Assembly (NCBI RefSeq): GCF_000009765.2
Contig: NC_003155.5
Coordinates: forward strand, 2,170,001-2,234,000
Length of the DNA: 64,000 nucleotides
Direction of reading: 5' to 3'
Source: Streptomyces avermitilis MA-4680 = NBRC 14893
Lineage (GTDB): Bacteria > Actinomycetota > Actinomycetes > Streptomycetales > Streptomycetaceae
In this document: one piece after another, positions 16,592 to 25,379 of the stretch
Layout: the number at the start of each line of letters is the position of its first letter
How positions within the stretch are numbered: position 1 is the first letter of the stretch
Notes under the pieces: model-generated
The model's input: the letters and a program-made list of their open reading frames with translations, nothing else
What the model was told of the DNA's origin: nothing
The model's database searches: none
Made by a program: the position numbers and the translations under genes

Positions 16592-17568
16592 GGGTGCTCC
16601 CGTGGTCCGCGGGCCGCGGCGATCACGGCCCAGGCCGCCGCCGCGTCCTGGATGCCGAGTCCGACGCTGTTGTAGAAGACGATGTCGCCGGGGCTCGTCC
16701 GCGCGGTGTGCCGGCCGGTGACCACGGCGCCGAGCGGGATCAGGTCGTCCGGGGCGAGCCGCCGCTCCCGCAGCGCGTCCACCACCGGTCCCGCGTGGTC
16801 GGCCGCGGTCCCCGGATCGTCGACGACCACCGCCGCGGCCCGCCGCAGCACCTCGGCGTCGACCTCGCTGCGGGTCGGCTCGAAGGAACCCACGCTCACC
16901 ACCGTGCACCCCGGCGCGAGCCACTCGCCGCGTACGACCGGCGTCCTGCTCAGTGTGCAGGCGGCGACCATGGGCACTTGGGCCACGGCTTCCTCGGCGG
17001 TGTCGACACCCTTGGCGGCGACACCGAGTTCGGCGGCGAGCCGCTGGGCCGCCTGCTCGCGGCGGCCGGGGTTCGGGCTCCAGACGCGTACGGACCTGAG
17101 GTCCCGCACCCGGGCGACGGCCCGCGCATGGGCGAGTGCCTGGGTGCCGGAGCCGAGAAGGCCCAGCTCGGAGGCGTCGGCGGTGGCCAGCGCGTCGAAG
17201 GCGACGGCGCTCGCGGCGGCGGTCCGCAGTGTGGTGACCGCCGTACCGTCCATGACGGCCACGAGCCGGCCGGTCACCGGGTCGAGCGCGTTGATCACCG
17301 CGTGGACGCTGGCCAGACCTGCGGCCGGGTTCCCGGGATTGACGCTGCCGAACTTGGCGACGGTCCCGGTGTCCGCGGACAGCCGCGAGACGTACGCGAA
17401 GACGACACTGTCGTCGAACCGGCTGGGGTACATGATCTTGCCGGGGAGCTCGGCGGTGCCGTCGCCGAGCGCGGTGAACGCGGCGCGCTGCGAGGCGATC
17501 GCCGCGTCGGTGTCCAGCAGTTCCGTCACGCGGCGCGAGGAGAGGTAGAGGACGTCGTCGTCGGTCAT
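16588..17568 (-). CDS. Ornithine cyclodeaminase / mu-crystallin family protein
   Basis: 326 residues. Signature segments include ELPGKIMYPSRF (substrate Lys/Arg region), VHAVINALDPVTGRLVAVMDG, TTLRTAAASAVAFDALA, then the NAD loop LGLLGSGTQALAHARAVARV. The late VVVDDPGTA carries the conserved Asp pair. Family members are ornithine or lysine cyclodeaminases, alanine dehydrogenases and ketimine reductases. As the first gene of an operon with two saccharopine-dehydrogenase-type enzymes and an FAD amine oxidase, a lysine-derived cyclic imine (piperideine-carboxylate/pipecolate) is a reasonable substrate; this is inference from context. Confidence 0.82.
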   Translation of the reverse strand: MTDDDVLYLSSRRVTELLDTDAAIASQRAAFTALGDGTAELPGKIMYPSRFDDSVVFAYVSRLSADTGTVAKFGSVNPGNPAAGLASVHAVINALDPVTGRLVAVMDGTAVTTLRTAAASAVAFDALATADASELGLLGSGTQALAHARAVARVRDLRSVRVWSPNPGRREQAAQRLAAELGVAAKGVDTAEEAVAQVPMVAACTLSRTPVVRGEWLAPGCTVVSVGSFEPTRSEVDAEVLRRAAAVVVDDPGTAADHAGPVVDALRERRLAPDDLIPLGAVVTGRHTARTSPGDIVFYNSVGLGIQDAAAAWAVIAAARGPREHP

Positions 17569-17812
17569 ACCTTGCTCCTATCCGCTGTCCCGGCCGGCGT
17601 ACCACGCCCGGCGCGTCCGGGTGCCGCACACCACGGCCACCGTGCGAGACCTTCTCGCCACGGACGACGGCGAAACCCGAAAGCCGCCCCGGGACACGGG
17701 ACGGCCGGCCTCGTCGCCGCGGAAGTGGCCGCGGAAGGCATCGCCGCCGGCGGCCGGCGCCGGGGTGGGACCGGCCGGCCGGCCGCGCGGCCGTCGCGTG
17801 GAGCGGGCCGGC

Positions 17813-18505
17813 TCAGGAGGAGCGGGCCACGGCGTCCAGGTGCGGCAGGATGTGGTCGAGCCGCTCCCGCTTGGTGCGCAGATAGGTGATGTTCTCCTCG
17901 CACGGCGGTATCAGCAGCGGAACCTGTTCGACGACGTTGATGCCGTGCTGGAGCAGCGACTCCAGTTTGCGCGGGTTGTTGGAGAGCAGGCGTACGGACC
18001 TCACCCCGAGGTCGTGCAGGATCTTCGCCGCCACCCCGTAGTCACGGGCGTCCACCGGGAGGCCGAGGGCGAGGTTCGCCTCCACGGTGTCCAGCCCCTC
18101 CGCCTGGAGCTTCATCGCGCGCAGCTTGGCGAGCAGGCCGATCCCCCGGCCCTCGTGGCCGCGGAGGTAGACGAGGATGCCGCGCCCCGCGGCGACGATC
18201 TCCCGCAGGGCGGTGGTGAGTTGGGGGCCGCACTCGCAGTGCCTGGACCCGAAGGCGTCCCCTGTCAGGCATTCCGAATGGAGCCGGGTGAGCACCCCCT
18301 CCTCCCCGGCGCCACGCACACCGCCGAGGCCCCCGATGTCACCGATCTCGCCGTACACCAGGGCCACTTGCTCCTCTCCGCGATCGTGGTCGAGGTAACC
18401 GACGGCATGGAAATCGCCGTACACGGTGGGCAGGGGGGCATTCACGACTCGTTCGACACCTGAGAGATGCGCAGTCCCGCCGAGTACGCCAAAGTTTTCT
18501 GTCAT
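17813..18505 (-). CDS. GTP cyclohydrolase II homologue with Tyr-to-Met switch (predicted FAPy-forming)
   Basis: 230 residues from ATG 18505. All family marks are present: zinc cysteines Cys79, Cys90 and Cys92 (HSECLTGDAFGSRHCECGPQ), LVYLRGHEGRGIGLLAKLRA and VEANLALGLPVDARDYGVAA. At the position of E. coli RibA Tyr105 there is Met131 (KLRAMKLQ). In S. coelicolor, published work found that of three GCH II homologues the one with Met at this site (SCO6655) makes only the formamidopyrimidine FAPy, and that changing it to Tyr restores the normal product. I therefore predict FAPy, not APy, here. It is divergent from a creatininase-family gene with a 37-base gap, and no other riboflavin gene is nearby, so a role outside riboflavin synthesis is likely. 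Confidence 0.87.
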   Translation of the reverse strand: MTENFGVLGGTAHLSGVERVVNAPLPTVYGDFHAVGYLDHDRGEEQVALVYGEIGDIGGLGGVRGAGEEGVLTRLHSECLTGDAFGSRHCECGPQLTTALREIVAAGRGILVYLRGHEGRGIGLLAKLRAMKLQAEGLDTVEANLALGLPVDARDYGVAAKILHDLGVRSVRLLSNNPRKLESLLQHGINVVEQVPLLIPPCEENITYLRTKRERLDHILPHLDAVARSS

Positions 18506-18542
18506 GATCTGGTTCCTAAGCAGAGTCGAAAGGCCGTGAAAC

Positions 18543-19343
18543 ATGAGTAGTTCAGGATCGCAGTCGACGGTATCCGGTCTGTTGCCGCAGGACACCACGG
18601 AGGATGTCCGGGAACGCGGGTCCGGGGCCGTCCGGCAGGTCGCCGTGCTTCCTGTCGGCAGCTTCGAACAGCACGGTGCGTTCCTTCCGCTGGCCACCGA
18701 CACGCTGGTCGCCTGTGCCATCGCGCGGGAAGTCGCCGCCGCGTATCCGGTCCATCTCCTTCCTCCGGTGACGATCTCCTGCTCGCACGAGCACGCGGCC
18801 TGGCCGGGAACCGTCAGCATCTCCTCCGTCACGCTCCACGCGGTGGTCCGGGACATCGCGGACTCGCTCCGCCGTTCGGGGGTCGAGACCCTGGTTCTGG
18901 TCAACGCGCACGGCGGAAATTACGTACTGGGCAATGTAGTTCAGGAATCCGCCGGCAGCGGTACCCGTATGGCGCTTTTCCCGGCCCCGGAGGACTGGGA
19001 TGCGGCCAGGGAACGGGCGGGTGTACAGACCTCGCTGCTCAGTGATATGCACGCCGGGGAAATTGAGACCTCCATTCTCTTGCACACCCATCCGGAATTG
19101 GTCCGGCCCGGATACGAGACCACCGATTTCCTCGTCGACGATCGGCGGCATCTGCTCACCCTCGGTATGTCGGCCTATACGGAGTCGGGCGTCATCGGGC
19201 GCCCCTCGCTCGCTTCCGCGGAGAAGGGGAAGCAACTGCTGGCGGGGCTCGTCGATTCCTTCGAACCGTATTTCTCCTTGGTCACCTCGGAATCGGCCAC
19301 CGTGACCCCCGGAACGGCGGCGGCGGACCGGCACCGTTCGTGA
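18543..19343 (+). CDS. Creatininase-family amidohydrolase, candidate FAPy deformylase
   Basis: 266 residues. Metal ligands of the creatininase fold are intact: Glu42 and His44 (PVGSFEQHG), Asp53 (LATDT), His123 (VNAHGGN), and His170/Glu173 (DMHAGEIE). This family includes creatinine amidohydrolase, the mycofactocin peptidase MftE and archaeal ArfB, which deformylates FAPy. Its position 37 bases from, and divergent to, a predicted FAPy-forming GTP cyclohydrolase makes deformylation of FAPy the best guess. ATG with GAAAGG nine bases upstream. Codons in 18900-19120 are less G/C-biased than in the neighbours. The last 169 bases are overlapped on the other strand by the flippase-like gene. Confidence 0.83.
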   Translation: MSSSGSQSTVSGLLPQDTTEDVRERGSGAVRQVAVLPVGSFEQHGAFLPLATDTLVACAIAREVAAAYPVHLLPPVTISCSHEHAAWPGTVSISSVTLHAVVRDIADSLRRSGVETLVLVNAHGGNYVLGNVVQESAGSGTRMALFPAPEDWDAARERAGVQTSLLSDMHAGEIETSILLHTHPELVRPGYETTDFLVDDRRHLLTLGMSAYTESGVIGRPSLASAEKGKQLLAGLVDSFEPYFSLVTSESATVTPGTAAADRHRS

Positions 19344-20674
19344 CGCCGTGTCAGGAGCACCTCCGGCCGTGACGGGGGTGAGCGGGGGTAGGAGGCGTGC
19401 GGTGCGGGGGCACGGAGCGCGTGGGGGGTGCGCTCCGGGGTCGAGCCGGCGTCGGGCACAAGGTGCCGCGGCCGTCCGGTGGGCGCCGCCGTTTCGCCTT
19501 CGGCGTGCGCCGCGTCCACCGCTTCGTCCGCCACGTCCACCGCTTCGTCCGGCCGTTCGGCGGTGGCCGGGCTCTCGTGCCGCCGGTGCTTCAGGGCGGC
19601 GTACCAGCGGACGACGAGTACGCAGATGCCGGGCAGGCTCGCGACGAAGCTGAGGACGCCGTACACGACGGCGACGGTCAGCCCCGTGCTCGCGCCGAGC
19701 CCGGCCGCGCCGAAGGCCCAGGCGGTGACGCCCTCCCTGGGACCCCAGCCGCCGATGTTCAGCGGCAGTCCCATGGCGATCAGGGCCAGCAGCGCGATGG
19801 GCAGCAACCGGGCGACGGACGCGGCGGATCCGGCGACCCGCGCGGCGACCAGGAACATCGCGAGGTGTCCGGCGAGCACGACGCACGACGACAGCAGGAC
19901 GCCGGGCCAGTTGCGCCGGTCGAGCAGTGCGCTCCGCGCCTCGGTGAGCGCGGCGCGCAGGGCCCGGCCCCGACGGGACGGGCGGGGCGCGCGGCCCATC
20001 CGGATGGCCGCCACGATGGCGAGCGAACCGAGTGCGGCGAGCCCCAGCAGCTCGGCCAGATGGCGGCTCTGGGCCAGCACCGGTGACGGCTGCGTGAGCA
20101 GGACCGGTACGCCGATCGCCACCAGGGCGATCTGGCCGGCGGTCCGTTCGAAGATCACCGCGCGGACGCCGCGGCCGAGGTCACCGGTGCTCTGCCCGTG
20201 CCGTACCGCGCGATGGACGTCGCCGACGACACCGCCGGGCAGCGCCGCGTTGAGGAACAGGGCACGGTAGTAATCGGCGACGGCGGGGCCGAGCGGCAGC
20301 CGGATGCCCAGTCCCCGGGCGACGAGGCACCAGCGCCAGGCGCTGAACACGGTGGTCAGCAGGCCGATGCCGAGCCCGATCAGCAGGGTCGGGGCGTCGA
20401 TCCGGCGCAGCCCGTCGAGGAAGACACCGGTGCCGAGGCGCCACAGGAGCACGCCGAGGATGACGGTGCCGGCGACGGTCCCGAAGTGCTTACGGACCGC
20501 CCGCGATGCGAACCGGGCACGCAGCCGGGTGGCTCGCGAGGTGCGGGGCGACGCGACGGGCGACACGGTCACGGAGGTCGCGCCGTCCTTCGGTCGTGCG
20601 GGTTCCGGCGGCCGCACCGTGGTGAGCTGCGCGGCGTCGGTCATCAGCGGCCCCGCATCCGCCGGCGCCGTCAT
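19175..20674 (-). CDS. Flippase-like integral membrane protein (LPG synthase TM / UPF0104 family)
   Basis: 499 residues from ATG 20674, overlapping the methyltransferase stop by ATGA. Residues ~60-375 hold about eight membrane segments (TVILGVLLWRLGTGVFL, LIGLGIGLLTTVFSAWRWCL, LLPIALLALIAMGLPLNIGG). The conserved NAALPGGVVGDVHRAVRHG and PLNIGGWGPREGVTAWAFG loops belong to the lysylphosphatidylglycerol-synthase TM family. Stand-alone members are proposed lipid flippases. The last ~110 residues are Ala/Pro/Arg-rich and disordered, and the final 56 codons run antisense through the creatininase gene, so the tail may be an extension caused by loss of an earlier stop. It ends a four-gene overlapping minus-strand operon. 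Confidence 0.78.
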   Translation of the reverse strand: MTAPADAGPLMTDAAQLTTVRPPEPARPKDGATSVTVSPVASPRTSRATRLRARFASRAVRKHFGTVAGTVILGVLLWRLGTGVFLDGLRRIDAPTLLIGLGIGLLTTVFSAWRWCLVARGLGIRLPLGPAVADYYRALFLNAALPGGVVGDVHRAVRHGQSTGDLGRGVRAVIFERTAGQIALVAIGVPVLLTQPSPVLAQSRHLAELLGLAALGSLAIVAAIRMGRAPRPSRRGRALRAALTEARSALLDRRNWPGVLLSSCVVLAGHLAMFLVAARVAGSAASVARLLPIALLALIAMGLPLNIGGWGPREGVTAWAFGAAGLGASTGLTVAVVYGVLSFVASLPGICVLVVRWYAALKHRRHESPATAERPDEAVDVADEAVDAAHAEGETAAPTGRPRHLVPDAGSTPERTPHALRAPAPHASYPRSPPSRPEVLLTRRHERCRSAAAVPGVTVADSEVTKEKYGSKESTSPASSCFPFSAEASEGRPMTPDSV

Positions 20675-21623
20675 GACGCCCCGCCCGCCGGCCTCGGCAG
20701 TGCCAGCAGGTCCATGTGGTGCACGACCACCCGCAGTTCGCCCGCGGCGCAGGCGGCCAGACGGCGCTGCAGATACGTATCCGCACGCTCCGCCAGCTCC
20801 GGTCGCTGCTCGACGGCCGCCCCGACCCAGCCGCGCAGCCACTCCGCCGCCAGTTCACTTTCCTGGGCGCCGAGTCGCCAGGCGCTCGGGTTCACCCGTA
20901 CGGTCGCGCCCAGCCGCCCGAAGGCCTCGCAGGCCGCGTTGATCGCGTCGGGTCCGAGGAGGTCGCCCCGCCGCTGGTGGGTGTTGAAGGCCTCGCCGAT
21001 CTCCGCGTCCATCGGGTCGGCCGGGGTCAGTTCCACCCGTCCGACGACGGAGAGCGTCAGCAGCGCCGGGCAGCCCGCGCCGACGCAGGCCTCGGCGAGC
21101 GTGTCGATCTCGTCGGGGGTGAGGACGTCGAGGAGCGCGGAGGCGGTCACCAGCGAGGCACCGGCGAGGGCGTCCGGGGTGAGCCGCCCGATGTCGCCGC
21201 GCTGGGTGGTCACCGTGACGCGGCTGCCGTCGGCGGCCGCCCGGGGCGCGCCCACGGTGGCGAAGTGCAGCAGATACGGGTCGCGGTCGTGCAGGACCCA
21301 GTGCTGGGCGCCGTCGAGCCGGGGTGCCAGCCAGCGCCCCATGGAGCCGGTGCCGCAGCCGAGGTCGTGCACGACCAGGTCCCTCGGCCGCCCCGGCCGG
21401 TTCGCCAGCCGGATCCGCAGCGGGTCGAGCAGGTCGTGGGCCCGCGCGGCGGCGTCGGCGGGCTCGCGCAGTTGGAGCCACTGGGGGGCGTAGCGCGGCA
21501 CCTCGGGGTCGGCGCCCGCGGGCGCCGGAATCGCCGGCAGCGGGGCGGGCCCGGAGGCCGGGTCGGTGTCAGCCGCTCCCGTGGCCGTACTTCCGGGGGA
21601 CCCTGTCGGGGTGGTGCTCATGC

Positions 21624-21627
<4 letters not shown>
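20671..21627 (-). CDS. SAM-dependent class I methyltransferase
   Basis: 318 residues. The SAM-binding motif I is VVHDLGCGTGSMGRWLAP, motif II region WVLHDRDPYLLHFATVG, and a later GDIGRLTPDALAGASLVTASALLDVLT corresponds to the motif III/post-III area. The first ~40 residues are a disordered Thr/Pro/Ala-rich leader. It overlaps both the glycosyltransferase upstream and the flippase-like gene downstream by ATGA, so all are made from one mRNA. The substrate is likely the product of this cluster; no specific subfamily is evident. Confidence 0.82.
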
Positions 21628-23431
<1,804 letters not shown>

Positions 23432-24412
23432 TCAGCCGGCGTCGTACAGAACTCGGTGGCACAACCCCGCAAGCTCACCACTGGCAAGCCGTGGCAGCAC
23501 GTCGGGGAGTTCTTCGAAGGCGCACTCGCCGGTGACGAGCGCGTCGAACGCGGGTTCGGCGAGCAGTTCGAGGGCGAGCGCGAGCCGGTCGGCGTACGTG
23601 CGTCCGGGGCGCCCGGACGGCGACACGGTGCCGACCTGGCTGCTGCGCACGACGAGCCGCCGGGAGTGGAAGGCCTCGCCGAGCGGCAGGCTGACGCGCC
23701 GGTCGCCGTACCAGCTCATTTCGAGGACGGTCCCCTCCGGGGCGAGGAGTTCGAGGGACCGGGTGAGCCCCGCCTCGGTGGCGCTGGCGTGCACCACCAG
23801 GTCGCACTCGCCGAGGGCGTCCTCGGGCAGGGCGAAGCCGACGCCGAGCGCGCGGGCGATGTCGGCGCGCGCCGGGTCGGCGTCGACGAGCTGGACGCGG
23901 ACGCCGGGAAAGCGGGCGAGGAGCGCGGCGACGGAACAGCCGACCATGCCGCCGCCGACCACGGCGATGCGGTCGCCGACGAGGGGCGCGGCGTCCCACA
24001 GCGCGTTGACGGCGGTCTCGACGGTGCCGGCGAGGACGGCCCGGGCGGCGGGTACGGCATCCGGGATGACAGTGACCGCGGAGGCGGGGACGACGTACCG
24101 GCTCTGATGCGGATAGAGGCAGAAGACGGTCCGCCCGACGAGCTCCCGCGGCCCGTACTCGACCGTTCCGACACTCAGGTAGCCGTACTTCACCGGCGCC
24201 GGGAAATCGCCTTCCTGGAAGGGCGCTCGCATGGCGGCCTGTTGGCTCTCGGGTACGCCACCGCGAAAGACGAGGGTCTCCGTGCCGCGGCTGACGCCCG
24301 AGTAGAGCGCGCGCACGAGCACCTCGCCGTCGGCGGGCTTGTGCAGCTCCACGTCCCGCAGCTCGCCGTGTCCGGGCGAGCGCAGCCAGAAGGCGCGTCC
24401 TGTGAGTTCCAT
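23432..24412 (-). CDS. MDR-superfamily dehydrogenase without the usual zinc-cysteine (BchC-like)
   Basis: 326 residues. The N-terminal GroES-like domain has ALYSGVSRGTETLVFRG where zinc alcohol dehydrogenases carry C-G-x-C-H-S-D, so the catalytic zinc cysteine is absent. The same V-S-R-G-T-E block occurs in the BchC-like group. The Rossmann loop is RIAVVGGGMVGCSVAALLAR followed by LVDADPARADIA, the Asp favouring NAD(H). It lies upstream of the PTPS-like operon on the same strand, 174 bases apart, and is divergent from the CDP-alcohol phosphotransferase. A redox step on the cluster's product is likely; substrate unknown. Confidence 0.8.
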   Translation of the reverse strand: MELTGRAFWLRSPGHGELRDVELHKPADGEVLVRALYSGVSRGTETLVFRGGVPESQQAAMRAPFQEGDFPAPVKYGYLSVGTVEYGPRELVGRTVFCLYPHQSRYVVPASAVTVIPDAVPAARAVLAGTVETAVNALWDAAPLVGDRIAVVGGGMVGCSVAALLARFPGVRVQLVDADPARADIARALGVGFALPEDALGECDLVVHASATEAGLTRSLELLAPEGTVLEMSWYGDRRVSLPLGEAFHSRRLVVRSSQVGTVSPSGRPGRTYADRLALALELLAEPAFDALVTGECAFEELPDVLPRLASGELAGLCHRVLYDAG

Positions 24413-24520
24413 ATGCGTCCTCCTGAACGATCGGGCGGCCCGCCACGTACGCAGCTATGCGAAGCCGCGCACAAGGTACGCGGCCTTGATCCAATCTGTC
24501 ACTTGGCCGGAGGGTGAGCG

Positions 24521-25243
24521 GTGGCCCTGAACCACACATACGACGCGAGGCTTTTGCAGCAGGAGACGACCGTGGGAGCGGGCGTGCAGATCCTGTTGCT
24601 GGCCTTGTTGGGCTCGGCGATCGGGATGGGCCCGGCGGGCTGGCTGACGGGCCTGGCGTTCGCGCTCGCCACCTGGGCGGTCCTGACCCGCGCCGTGCTC
24701 CGCTCGCGTCTGCGGTCGTTCGGCCTGGCCAACCGGGTGACGCTGGGACGCGCGACGCTGGTCGGCGGCGTCACGGCCCTGGTCGCGGACTCCTTCGAGA
24801 GCTCGCCCCCGATCACGCTCTTCGTCGGGCTGACGGCGGTGGCCCTGATCCTCGACGGCGTGGACGGCAAGGTGGCCCGGCACACGGGCACGTCGTCGGC
24901 GCTGGGGGCACGGTTCGACATGGAGGTCGACGCGTTCCTGATCCTGGTGCTGAGCGTGTACGTGTCGATGTCGCTGGGTCCCTGGGTCCTGCTGATCGGG
25001 GCGATGCGGTACGTGTTCGTGGCGGCGGCGCGGGCGATGCCGTGGCTGAACGGGGAGTTGCCGCCGAGCACGGCGCGCAAGACGGTGGCGGCGCTGCAAG
25101 GGGTCGTGCTGCTGGTGGCGGGGGCCGGGATTCTCCCGCAGGCGGTGACACTCGGGGCGGTGGCGCTGGCTCTGGGGTCGCTGGTGTGGTCGTTCGGGCG
25201 GGACATCGGGTGGCTTTGGCGGACGAACGCCCGTACGGCGTGA
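24521..25243 (+). CDS. CDP-alcohol phosphatidyltransferase family membrane enzyme
   Basis: 240 residues, GTG start with GGAGGGTGA upstream. The family signature D-x2-D-G-x2-A-R-x8-G-x3-D-x3-D is intact in LDGVDGKVARHTGTSSALGA plus RFDMEVD (residues ~110-137). Six hydrophobic segments are visible. The family transfers a phospho-alcohol from a CDP-activated donor to an acceptor alcohol with release of CMP, acting in the membrane. With the nearby flippase-like protein it suggests that the product of the 17.8-25.2 kb cluster is, or is attached to, a phospholipid-like molecule. It is the only plus-strand gene of the right half of the cluster. Confidence 0.83.
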   Translation: MALNHTYDARLLQQETTVGAGVQILLLALLGSAIGMGPAGWLTGLAFALATWAVLTRAVLRSRLRSFGLANRVTLGRATLVGGVTALVADSFESSPPITLFVGLTAVALILDGVDGKVARHTGTSSALGARFDMEVDAFLILVLSVYVSMSLGPWVLLIGAMRYVFVAAARAMPWLNGELPPSTARKTVAALQGVVLLVAGAGILPQAVTLGAVALALGSLVWSFGRDIGWLWRTNARTA

Positions 25244-25340
25244 CCCGGGGACGGCGGCCCGGCCCGAGGATCGGCGCCCGCGGCCCTCTCGGGTTTTCCG
25301 CCGGGCGCATACCGCGGACCACGGCGTTCACGACGGTCGG

Positions 25341-25372
25341 GACGGCCCCGCCCGGTTGCGGGCGGAGCCGTC
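25341..25372. terminator. Stem-loop between convergent genes
   Basis: GACGGC-c-CCGCCCG pairs with CGGGCGG-a-GCCGTC around a GTTG loop, one mismatch. It lies between the stop of the CDP-alcohol transferase (plus) and the stop of the EF-G paralogue (minus), so it can serve both. Confidence 0.55.
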
Positions 25373-25379
25373 GTCATGG

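Noticed and set aside
16582..17889. 435-codon plus-strand frame opposite the ornithine-cyclodeaminase-like gene
   Set aside because: Shadow of a well-supported minus-strand gene; no recognisable domain.
19397..21493. Overlapping plus-strand frames opposite the flippase and methyltransferase genes
   Set aside because: Low-complexity translations without Shine-Dalgarno; membrane segments and SAM motifs are only on the minus strand.
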